From the NCBI GenBank assembly GCA_003648225.1, contig QMOL01000145.1:1-7401 (forward strand): DNA of 7,401 bases, given 5' to 3'. The position numbers and the translations under genes were made by a program. The notes under the pieces were generated by a model. That model saw only the letters and a program-made list of their open reading frames with translations. It searched no databases and was not told where the DNA came from. Origin of the DNA: Chlamydiota bacterium (GTDB lineage Bacteria > Auribacterota > UBA3054 > B51-G9). This document shows, one piece after another, positions 1-5,588 of the stretch (position 1 is the first letter of the stretch; every line of letters starts with the position of its first letter).

Positions 1-182
1 CTCCACTTGACGGGTCACATATTTTGCGGCCGTTGCTTGGATATAACGGGCGCAGGATTTTAGATAAAATGTCGGCTTATAGTCTTATTATTTTGATTAT
101 TTTTATTAATACACCGATTTTTGATATAATGATAAGAGGCGTTAATAACTTATTTATATTAATTGCAAATATAATTATTTAA
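1..182 (+). CDS. M50-family intramembrane metalloprotease (site-2 protease type), C-terminal fragment
   Basis: The reading frame beginning at base 3 is open to a TAA at 180-182 and encodes 59 residues; the 5' part lies outside the window. The fragment opens with PLDGSHILRPLLG, which matches the conserved C-terminal metal-ligand motif of M50 peptidases (usually 'P-x-x-P-P-L-D-G-G/S-x-x-L'); the Asp supplies the third zinc ligand, the HExxH ligands being upstream. It is followed by a hydrophobic stretch (AYSLIILIIFI, about residues 25-35) and a second one (LFILIANIII) at the very C terminus, as expected for the last membrane helices. Family members cut substrates within the membrane. The next gene, an M16 peptidase, starts 52 nt downstream on the same strand, so co-transcription is likely. 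The call rests on one motif plus hydrophobic segments. Confidence 0.72.
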   Translation, partial: PLDGSHILRPLLGYNGRRILDKMSAYSLIILIIFINTPIFDIMIRGVNNLFILIANIII

Positions 183-207
183 TTTTATCACGCGTTTACG
201 CCTGGTC

Positions 208-231
208 ATTAATCCATTAATCCATTAAATA
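208..231 (+). repeat. 8-bp tandem repeat (ATTAATCC) in the M16 leader
   Basis: Two exact copies of ATTAATCC (208-215, 216-223) are followed by a degenerate third (ATTAAATA, 224-231). The array ends three bases before the GTG start at 235 and fills the place where a Shine-Dalgarno sequence would be; none is visible. It may be a simple slippage product or may keep the leader unstructured. Confidence 0.6.
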
Positions 232-234
232 ATT

Positions 235-1515
235 GTGAGTAAATTCCCTTTTAAAGAAACTAAACTGGATAACAACCTGAAAATTGTTACCGCCGAAATG
301 CCCTTTATGGAATCAGTTGCCGTCGGCATACTCGTCGGTATAGGTGGAAGGCATGAGCAGGATGAAGAACTCGGCATCTCTCATTTTCTGGAACATGCCT
401 GCTTCAAAGGCACCAAAAAAAGAAACGCAAGACAAATTTCACAGGCCATCGAAGGAATGGGCGGAAGTATTAACGGCTTTACAAGCGAAGAAGTCACTTG
501 TTACTACGCTAAAGTTCGTTACCCGAAATTCGAAAAGGCTTTTGACGTGCTGGCGGATATGTATCTTAACGCCGTTTTTAATTGTAGCGAGATGAATCGC
601 GAACGCGGCGTTATAAAAGAAGAGATTAAAATGTATATGGATATGCCCGGTCAGCTTGTTTATGATGATTTCAGCGCGACAATATGGAAAAATCATCCGC
701 TTGGAAGATCTGTGCTTGGAACTTTTGAATCTGTTGATAGAATTAAAAGTAAAGATCTTGTCAATTTCAGAAAGAATAATTATACTCCAAATAATACAGT
801 TATTAGTGTCGCGGGGAATATTTCTCACAATGATGTTCTTAAATGCGTGAAAAAACATCTGGCGAAATGGGATTCAAAAGGACCTGTCCCAAAATTCATT
901 CCTGTCAAATCAAATCAAAAGAAACCTCGAGTCAATATTCGTAATCAATCTACTGAACAAGCTCATCTTGTTGCAGGATTTCGTTCGGTAGGAAGACTTC
1001 ATCCCGACCGTTTTTCTCTCAGAGTATTGTCTAATATTCTCGGCGGAAATATGAGTTCAAGACTTAATCACGAAATTAGGGAAAAAAGAGGACTCGCTTA
1101 TTCTGTTCATTCACATTTGTCAAGATTCACCGATGTCGGCTCCTTAATTATCAGTCTTGATACTAATGTCAAAACACTTTCTGACGCGCTAAGCCTTGTT
1201 CTTAAAAATTGCGTGAACATAGCGGAAAAGGGAATTAAAAAAACTGAACTCAAGCACGCTAAAGAATACTTGAACGGCATCATGGCGCTCACAATGGAAC
1301 ACACTACCGAATTTATGATTTGGCTCGGTAGAAATTCTCTTACCGAAAGTGATTTTCTCACCATTGAACAGTTAATCGAAAAAACTAATGATGTTACCGC
1401 TGATGATGTTCAGCGAATTGCCCGAAAAGTTTTTAAAAACAATAGATTGAATATTGCTCTGATTGCTGATAATATTGATAACAAAGAAATTATTGATATC
1501 GCAAGATTGAAATGA
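235..1515 (+). CDS. M16-family zinc metallopeptidase (insulinase/processing-peptidase-like)
   Basis: Complete 426-residue protein of the usual size for bacterial two-domain M16B peptidases related to mitochondrial processing peptidase. The N-terminal domain carries the inverted zinc motif HFLEH (H50, E53 catalytic, H54), with the distal glutamate in VIKEEI (E129/E130), so the active site looks intact. The C-terminal domain has the family signature around residues 270-291 (GGNMSSRLNHE then REKRGLAYSV). M16B enzymes degrade or process short peptides in the cytoplasm; the natural substrate here is unknown. No signal peptide is seen. The start is a GTG; family members begin right at the 'LDNxLKIVTAEMP' strand, which supports it over the later Met22. 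There is no recognisable ribosome binding site. It follows the M50 fragment by 52 nt and ends 3 nt from the convergent psd stop, leaving no room for a dedicated terminator. Confidence 0.93.
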   Translation: MSKFPFKETKLDNNLKIVTAEMPFMESVAVGILVGIGGRHEQDEELGISHFLEHACFKGTKKRNARQISQAIEGMGGSINGFTSEEVTCYYAKVRYPKFEKAFDVLADMYLNAVFNCSEMNRERGVIKEEIKMYMDMPGQLVYDDFSATIWKNHPLGRSVLGTFESVDRIKSKDLVNFRKNNYTPNNTVISVAGNISHNDVLKCVKKHLAKWDSKGPVPKFIPVKSNQKKPRVNIRNQSTEQAHLVAGFRSVGRLHPDRFSLRVLSNILGGNMSSRLNHEIREKRGLAYSVHSHLSRFTDVGSLIISLDTNVKTLSDALSLVLKNCVNIAEKGIKKTELKHAKEYLNGIMALTMEHTTEFMIWLGRNSLTESDFLTIEQLIEKTNDVTADDVQRIARKVFKNNRLNIALIADNIDNKEIIDIARLK

Positions 1516-1518
1516 CAT

Positions 1519-2301
1519 TTAACAACCAATTCCAATTCTTTGCCCGATCTTTACTTTTGTACCGGTTGATACTTCCGGCTCAAGTTTGAATTTACCCTTT
1601 TCAAATAAAAGAATTACTGTTGAGCCAAATTCAAATCTGCCTATTTCCTGACCTTTTTTATAAACTTTTTGCTCTTCCGATGAATACGGTAGAGAATGAT
1701 TAACAGGTATTCGCCCCACATTCATAGCGCCGACTTTTACAATCATAATTTTACCTGCTTCGGATACAAGTTCGGTGACAACTCTTTTGTTTTTGCAAAA
1801 AGTCTGAGGATTTTTTTCTACAAAGTTTGGAAACACCGGCCATAATTTACCGGCTATAAGCCAGCTTCGCGAAACAACACCGTCACACGGCGAATAAATT
1901 CTGTGGAAATCTCCGGGTGAAAGATATAATATAACATAATCACCATTAACATATTCGGAATGATTTTTTAGAACAAGTTGATTGATTGTACAGTTTGAAC
2001 CTTTCACCAGAATAATTTCTTCCGAATCCGCTTTTCCAACTGCGGTAATTAAAGCATCAACCGGTGATGCGATTTCATTTTTTCCTGAACAAATTGGTCT
2101 GATTCCTATGCCGGGTTCTCTAATGAAAAAATCTAAGAGGGAATTATATTCATCAAATTTTTTTGATAAAATACTTGTATCAATTTCATATTTACGAGCG
2201 AACCATTTACACAGAGCGGAAACCAAAAATTTCGGATATGAAATTGAACTAAACCAATGAACAATTATTCCTAATAATTTTGCGGGGATAAATTTTAGCA
2301 T
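1519..2301 (-). CDS. psd: Phosphatidylserine decarboxylase proenzyme
   Basis: Pyruvoyl-dependent membrane enzyme converting phosphatidylserine to phosphatidylethanolamine, the last step of PE synthesis. From the ATG at 2301 it is 260 residues, shorter than E. coli Psd (322). The N-terminal ~40 residues are hydrophobic/amphipathic (LLGIIVHWFSSISYPKFLV), as in the membrane-binding segment of the family. SPVDAL gives Asp82 (E. coli D90), SPGDFHRIYSPCDG gives His133 (E. coli H144), and RFEFGSTVILLF gives the self-cleavage site Gly226-Ser227, where Ser becomes the pyruvoyl group (E. coli S254). The position matching E. coli His147, part of the self-cleavage triad, is Tyr136. The frame continues upstream to a TTG at 2319 (266 residues), but the ATG matches the usual 'MLxxF' N terminus. 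It lies 91 nt downstream of the aldolase gene on the same strand and is probably co-transcribed. No pssA is in view. Confidence 0.92.
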   Translation of the reverse strand: MLKFIPAKLLGIIVHWFSSISYPKFLVSALCKWFARKYEIDTSILSKKFDEYNSLLDFFIREPGIGIRPICSGKNEIASPVDALITAVGKADSEEIILVKGSNCTINQLVLKNHSEYVNGDYVILYLSPGDFHRIYSPCDGVVSRSWLIAGKLWPVFPNFVEKNPQTFCKNKRVVTELVSEAGKIMIVKVGAMNVGRIPVNHSLPYSSEEQKVYKKGQEIGRFEFGSTVILLFEKGKFKLEPEVSTGTKVKIGQRIGIGC

Positions 2302-2392
2302 ATTTTTATGACAAAACAATTTTAAAATTCAATCATTTTGCAGAATTATTTTAATACAAATCCAAATCTAAATTCATTTACTTTATACAGAA

Positions 2393-3388
2393 TTATTCTT
2401 TTTCCGCCATCATATCGTTAAATTTTACAATATTTCCCCGATCTTCCGATAAATTAAATTTAATCGCGTCCCGCGGATGCTGATTTAAAAATCCGGTGAT
2501 CATATATGGTAAGTCAAAGCCCCAAAGCAAATCCTTTCGTAATGGCTCAATATACTTGTGAATGCATTCATACAACGGACGTGATTTGTATTTAGGGTTG
2601 TGAAGAAATCCCGTTAAAAGTTCCATATTACAATTACCCGCTCCACGGCCAAACCCGGCCATGCTTCCGTCAAGCATATTAGCTCCATTGACAATTGCTT
2701 CTATAGTATTTGAAAAAGCAAGTTGAAGATTATTATGCGCGTGCATTCCAACGCGTTTACCCAGCGGCTCCATATAACTCATATATTTCTTAATAATATG
2801 CCGTGTCTGCTCGCTGTATAAAGCGCCGAAACTGTCAACAAGATACATAATATCCGCGTCTGATGCAGCAATGAGTTCCATAGCTTTATCAAGTTCTCTG
2901 TCCGGAATAATAGATATTGCCATAAGGTTAACAGCGGTTTCATACCCTTTCTCATGTGCGTCTTTTACCATATCAAGCGCTGTCGGTATCTGATGGATAT
3001 AACACGCAACGCGAATAAGGTCTAACGGACTTTCATCTTTAGGAATAATATCGGTGTGATAATCCGTTCGTTCAGCGTCAGCCATAACGGAAAGTTTTAC
3101 ATCAGTATCATTATCTCCAACGATTCTTCTAATATCATCTTCGGAACAAAATTTCCATGGACCGTATTGTGTAGGAGAAAAAACACTTTTGGAACCTTTA
3201 TATCCCAGCTCCATATAATCTATGCCGCCGGCAACACATGCATCATAAACCGCTTTGACAGCTTCATCATCAAAATTATGCTCGTTCATCAAGCCGCCGT
3301 CACGTACGGTACAATCCAACACTTTAATTTCCGGTCTATACGTTAACCAGCGTGCCACATCATTTTCTTCGTTTTGACTTTTCTTCAT
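2393..3388 (-). CDS. DRE-TIM metallolyase superfamily protein (4-hydroxy-2-oxovalerate aldolase-like)
   Basis: 331-residue TIM-barrel protein of the HMG-CoA lyase/isopropylmalate synthase/HOA aldolase superfamily. LDCTVRDGG (residues 24-32) supplies the superfamily Arg29-Asp30 pair on the first strand, and GMHAHNN (214-220) gives His216 and His218, the expected divalent metal ligands. MYLVDSFGALYSEQ (181-194) and MAGFGRGAGNCNMELL (243-258) are the other typical blocks. The catalytic base of the true aldolase DmpG (His21, three residues after the ligand Asp) is Leu33 here, so it should not be called a 4-hydroxy-2-oxovalerate aldolase. I recall a conserved group of bacterial proteins with this 'RDGGLMN...DxCVAxGIDYMExGYK' pattern, annotated only as 'aldolase catalytic domain-containing'; the substrate is unknown. 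The ATG start is backed by a Shine-Dalgarno match 9 nt upstream. It precedes psd on the same strand. Confidence 0.85.
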   Translation of the reverse strand: MKKSQNEENDVARWLTYRPEIKVLDCTVRDGGLMNEHNFDDEAVKAVYDACVAGGIDYMELGYKGSKSVFSPTQYGPWKFCSEDDIRRIVGDNDTDVKLSVMADAERTDYHTDIIPKDESPLDLIRVACYIHQIPTALDMVKDAHEKGYETAVNLMAISIIPDRELDKAMELIAASDADIMYLVDSFGALYSEQTRHIIKKYMSYMEPLGKRVGMHAHNNLQLAFSNTIEAIVNGANMLDGSMAGFGRGAGNCNMELLTGFLHNPKYKSRPLYECIHKYIEPLRKDLLWGFDLPYMITGFLNQHPRDAIKFNLSEDRGNIVKFNDMMAEKE

Positions 3389-3397
3389 TTATGTTTG

Positions 3398-3403
3398 TCC
3401 TTT
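3398..3403 (-). promoter_or_regulatory. Ribosome binding site of the aldolase-like gene
   Basis: On the minus strand AAAGGA lies 9 nt before the ATG at 3388. It is one of the few clear Shine-Dalgarno sequences in the window: the M16, psd and tilS starts lack one. It fixes the start of the aldolase-like protein. Confidence 0.65.
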
Positions 3404-3413
3404 TAATGTTTAG

Positions 3414-3444
3414 ATTACATTCAACAAAAATTGTTGATTGACAA
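3414..3444 (-). promoter_or_regulatory. Candidate promoter of the aldolase-psd unit with a symmetric operator in its spacer
   Basis: On the minus strand TTGTCA (3444-3439) resembles a -35 box and TGTAAT (3419-3414) a -10 box, separated by 19 bp. A perfect inverted repeat, TCAACAA-AAA-TTGTTGA (3421-3437), lies inside the spacer and is centred exactly at its midpoint (3429). The expected transcription start near 3407 would leave a leader of about 19 nt that includes the ribosome binding site. A 19-bp spacer occupied by dyad symmetry is the layout bound by MerR-family activators. No such regulator is encoded in the window, so the regulator is inferred only from geometry. The box matches are imperfect and the region is AT-rich. 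Confidence 0.4.
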
Positions 3445-3450
3445 AGTAAG

Positions 3451-3468
3451 TCGGATTTCCAAATCCGA
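3451..3468. repeat. Perfect 18-bp palindrome in the aldolase-tilS intergenic region
   Basis: TCGGATTTCCAAATCCGA has 8-bp arms (TCGGATTT / AAATCCGA) around a central CC. It sits just upstream of the candidate aldolase promoter. It could be a protein-binding operator or, folded with a slightly larger loop, a short hairpin. It lacks the GC-rich stem plus T-run of a convincing intrinsic terminator on either strand. Confidence 0.5.
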
Positions 3469-3539
3469 TTAAAATAACTAATTAATTAAATTTAGTACAT
3501 TTATTTTAACAGGTAATGGATTTTATGTCAATAAGATGT

Positions 3540-3613
3540 TATTCGTAACTCACAAAACGCCCGCCGTGCCTCACGCATGCCGGGGGAAATTTTCGGGCAT
3601 TGTTCGTTACTCA
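3540..3613. repeat. GC-rich patch bracketed by near-identical 11-mers
   Basis: Bases 3551-3600 are 31/50 G+C, set in a spacer that is otherwise strongly AT-rich. The patch is bracketed by TTCGTAACTCA (3542-3552) and TTCGTTACTCA (3603-3613), which match at 10 of 11 positions in direct orientation. A short complementary pair, GCCCG (3559-3563) with CGGGC (3594-3598), could fold it. It has no coding support. It resembles a small dispersed intergenic repeat unit, but only one copy is in the window, so this is a composition-based suggestion. Confidence 0.35.
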
Positions 3614-3625
3614 TTAATTTCGAAT

Positions 3626-3642
3626 ATCCGCCGAAGGAGGAT
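3626..3642 (+). repeat. Short imperfect hairpin upstream of tilS
   Basis: ATCCGCCGAAGGAGGAT can pair ATCC with GGAT and CC with GG around a GAA loop, with one G/A mismatch in the stem. It abuts the GC-rich patch and the 7-bp repeat array, so these probably belong to one composite intergenic element. Confidence 0.4.
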
Positions 3643-3647
3643 TAAAA

Positions 3648-3675
3648 GTCAAAGGTTGGAGGTTGAAGGTCAAAT
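3648..3675 (+). repeat. Four-unit 7-bp tandem repeat upstream of tilS
   Basis: The units are GTCAAAG, GTTGGAG, GTTGAAG and GTCAAAT, in exact 7-bp register. The repeat ends 44 nt before the tilS ATG. GGTTGGA (3654-3660), within the array, is also perfectly complementary to TCCAACC (3676-3682), giving a 7-bp stem with a 15-nt loop in a tilS leader transcript. A T-rich stretch (3690-3706) follows at a distance. It may be an expandable microsatellite-like element. Confidence 0.55.
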
Positions 3676-3719
3676 TCCAACCATTAACTATTTTTCTTAT
3701 TTTTTGGTAAAATTAATAT

Positions 3720-5162
3720 ATGAAAAAATTCCGTCATGATTTCGAATCGCTTAATAACTCTATCTTGCCTTTTCTGGAAAAAGATAAAACTTACTGTATT
3801 GGCCTTTCAGGCGGCAGTGACTCGGTTTTGCTTCTGCATTCTTTACATAAACTTAGTTTGGAACATAACTTTAAAATTGCAGCTCTGCATTTGAATCATT
3901 CACTACGCGGCGATGAAAGTGAAGGTGATGCGACTTTTTGCAAAGAAATTTGTAAAAATCTTGACATTAAATTTATCACTAAAAAAGTTGATATCAAAAA
4001 ATTTGCAAAAAATAATAAATTCTCAATCGAAGACGCGGCAAGAAAATATCGATACAGATGGTTCGCGAGAACTTGCAAAAAACTTAATGCCGATTCTATC
4101 TTTATTGCGCATCACGCGGACGACCAGGCAGAAACCGTTTTATTGCGCCTGTTCCGCGGCACCGGACTGAAAGGTCTTGCCGGAATGAAAAAAACAACTT
4201 TTTTCGGTAAGCTTAAGATTGTGCGTCCCTGGCTTAATATTTCGCGAAGTATTTTGGACGATAATATCGAAAGAATGAAATTACAGTTTCGATACGACTC
4301 TTCAAATAGCGATACTCACTTTGACAGAAACTGGCTAAGGCACAATCTTGTACCAAAGTTAAACGAGCATTTTAAATCGAATATAAAAGGGCGATTGTTA
4401 AGAACTGCCGCCATATCGGCAGAAGCTTATGATTTTATTTCACAGCATGCTGAAGAAACTTTTTACAAACACAGACGAAAATCACCGCTGGGAAATCTTT
4501 TCCCGTTAAAGGTTTTCAAAAAACTCCATCCGGCTGTGCAAAATGCAGTCTTGATGTTAATGCTTGAAACCATTAATTCCAACCAATCACAATTTTCTTA
4601 TAAATCTATAACCGGATTGAAAATGTTTGCTTTAAGTGATTCATTACACTGCCCTCAGGAGTTTTCGGGAAATATTTCTATCGGCAAGGCATACAATCAC
4701 CTTTTTATAGGACAAAAAAAAGATTTCAAAATCAATAACATAAAAATCACCATCGATGATACTTTTCTCTCAAAATCAGGACTTGTGATTTCTATCGAAC
4801 AGGTTGAACATCGAGAAGAAAGTATTTCCTCAAACGGTGAAGCCTGGAAAGAAATTGCCCTCGGAAACAAAACCGAGATGATTCAATACGCTTCTATACC
4901 GAAACAATCTGTTTTTAACATTCGTTCACGAAAAAACGGGGATAGATACACACCGATTAATGGCAAAAAATCTAAAATTAAAAACATATTCATTACCGCG
5001 CATATTCCGCAACAGCTTAAAGCTGCTATTCCCATTATTGAATTGGGAAATGAAATTGTTTGGTTAAGCGGTTGGCGCATTGCGAACAAATTCAAAGTTC
5101 CCACTATACAGCCACAAACACAAAATATATTAATAAAATTGAAAATTTCCACAATATATTGA
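3720..5162 (+). CDS. tilS: tRNA(Ile)-lysidine synthase
   Basis: ATP-dependent enzyme that attaches lysine to C34 of the CAU-anticodon tRNA-Ile, switching it from Met/AUG to Ile/AUA recognition; it is normally essential. At 480 residues it is the long form with a C-terminal domain. Visible motifs in order: the PP-loop SGGSDS (30-35), LHLNHSLRGDES (56-67), HHADDQAETVLLRLFRG (131-147) with GLKGLAGM, the RPWL segment (169-172), NWLRHNLVP (204-212), and the TilS C-terminal domain (about 399-460; IRSRKNGDRYTP then a KKSKIKNIF region and IPIIELGNEIVWLSGWRI). All expected catalytic features are present. The ATG at 3720 lies directly before the PP-loop domain at the usual distance; no clear Shine-Dalgarno precedes it. 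It stands alone: the preceding gene is divergent, a 331-nt gap lies upstream and 426 nt follow before the next gene. An ftsH neighbour, common elsewhere, is absent here. Confidence 0.95.
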   Translation: MKKFRHDFESLNNSILPFLEKDKTYCIGLSGGSDSVLLLHSLHKLSLEHNFKIAALHLNHSLRGDESEGDATFCKEICKNLDIKFITKKVDIKKFAKNNKFSIEDAARKYRYRWFARTCKKLNADSIFIAHHADDQAETVLLRLFRGTGLKGLAGMKKTTFFGKLKIVRPWLNISRSILDDNIERMKLQFRYDSSNSDTHFDRNWLRHNLVPKLNEHFKSNIKGRLLRTAAISAEAYDFISQHAEETFYKHRRKSPLGNLFPLKVFKKLHPAVQNAVLMLMLETINSNQSQFSYKSITGLKMFALSDSLHCPQEFSGNISIGKAYNHLFIGQKKDFKINNIKITIDDTFLSKSGLVISIEQVEHREESISSNGEAWKEIALGNKTEMIQYASIPKQSVFNIRSRKNGDRYTPINGKKSKIKNIFITAHIPQQLKAAIPIIELGNEIVWLSGWRIANKFKVPTIQPQTQNILIKLKISTIY

Positions 5163-5292
5163 AAATTATGTGAAAAAATGTTGCATTCTTGCAATGAATA
5201 TTGTGATTTTGCACGACCAATATCAATAATTTGATTCCAACCGTTTTCTTAAGTGACGCACATCAGGACACTTCATCAATATTTGACTAATT

Positions 5293-5308
5293 TGGAACAA
5301 TTTGTGCT
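5293..5308 (+). promoter_or_regulatory. Possible sigma-54-type promoter element
   Basis: TGGAACAATTTGTGCT matches the -24/-12 consensus TGGCACGRNNNTTGCW at the key GG and GC with the required 10-nt spacing, and at most other fixed positions; the deviations are at C4, G7 and the first T of TTGC. It lies about 280-300 nt before the candidate starts of the PEP-CTERM-containing gene, which would imply a long leader. PEP-CTERM genes in some bacteria are controlled by sigma-54 with the PrsK/PrsR two-component system, which makes the match worth recording. A chance match in AT-rich DNA is possible. Confidence 0.3.
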
Positions 5309-5389
5309 GCACATTGATTAGATAAAAAGATCAATCACATGGTAAATTTGAGAATATAATTTTCATTTTATGCTCATTTTTATATCCGC

Positions 5390-5418
5390 TTGCATTTTAT
5401 CAAACTTTATGATACAAT
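5390..5418 (+). promoter_or_regulatory. Possible sigma-70-type promoter for the secreted-protein genes
   Basis: TTGCAT (5390-5395) and TACAAT (5413-5418) are exactly 17 bp apart, and the -10 box is preceded by TGA, giving an extended -10 (TGATACAAT). The -35 match is only partial. A second TATAAT at 5423-5428 lacks a -35 partner. Transcription starting near 5425 would give a leader of about 135-165 nt. Confidence 0.4.
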
Positions 5419-5588
5419 GTTCTATAATGGTTATTGTTAATAAATAGATAATAAAGAACTTCAATACCAATATACGGGCGAATATGCCGCTGCTAGTGGT
5501 GTTGCTGTACCAAAATAATTGAATGATTGCAATTATGCGATTTTCAAATATGGAATAAATGGGCGGATTACTCTTAAAAGATATTATA

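Larger units (their letters stand above)
5163..5588. other. Intergenic region between tilS and the secreted-protein genes
   Basis: AT-rich spacer with no supported gene. After the tilS stop there is only a weak stem (TTGCA, 5181-5185, with TGCAA, 5190-5194) and no convincing intrinsic terminator. A 6-bp inverted repeat ATTGAT (5313-5318)/ATCAAT (5330-5335) lies mid-region. Two promoter candidates (5293-5308 and 5390-5418) point toward the secreted-protein genes. The length suits a regulatory region of an independently controlled surface-protein unit. Confidence 0.6.

Noticed and set aside
122..130. TGATATAAT, a perfect extended -10 sequence before the M16 gene
   Set aside because: It lies inside the M50 coding frame, has no -35 partner at 16-18 bp, and such matches are common in AT-rich DNA; an internal promoter is possible but unsupported.
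439..858. A 139-codon minus-strand open frame
   Set aside because: It is antisense to the conserved M16 catalytic domain and gives no family-like sequence.
2341..2397. Direct repeat CAGAATTATT at 2341-2350 and 2388-2397 between psd and the aldolase gene
   Set aside because: It is only 10 nt, AT-rich, and one copy overlaps the aldolase stop codon; chance similarity is likely.
3634..3640. A perfect AAGGAGG Shine-Dalgarno sequence
   Set aside because: No ATG, GTG or TTG lies at a usable distance downstream, and the bases form the 3' arm of the local hairpin.
3654..3706. Stem GGTTGGA/TCCAACC followed by a T-rich stretch as an intrinsic terminator
   Set aside because: The loop is long, the stem is weak and the T-run begins about 7 nt after the stem, unlike a functional intrinsic terminator.
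3536..3739. A 67-codon plus-strand open frame upstream of tilS
   Set aside because: It runs through the GC-rich patch and 7-bp repeats, overlaps the tilS start by 20 nt, has no ribosome binding site and gives a protein with no recognisable domain.
4883..5194. A 103-codon minus-strand open frame
   Set aside because: It lies mostly antisense to the conserved tilS C-terminal domain; its hydrophobic look arises from the complement of that sequence.
5484..5522. A 12-codon frame (MPLLVVLLYQNN) in the intergenic leader
   Set aside because: It has no ribosome binding site and is too short to separate from chance.
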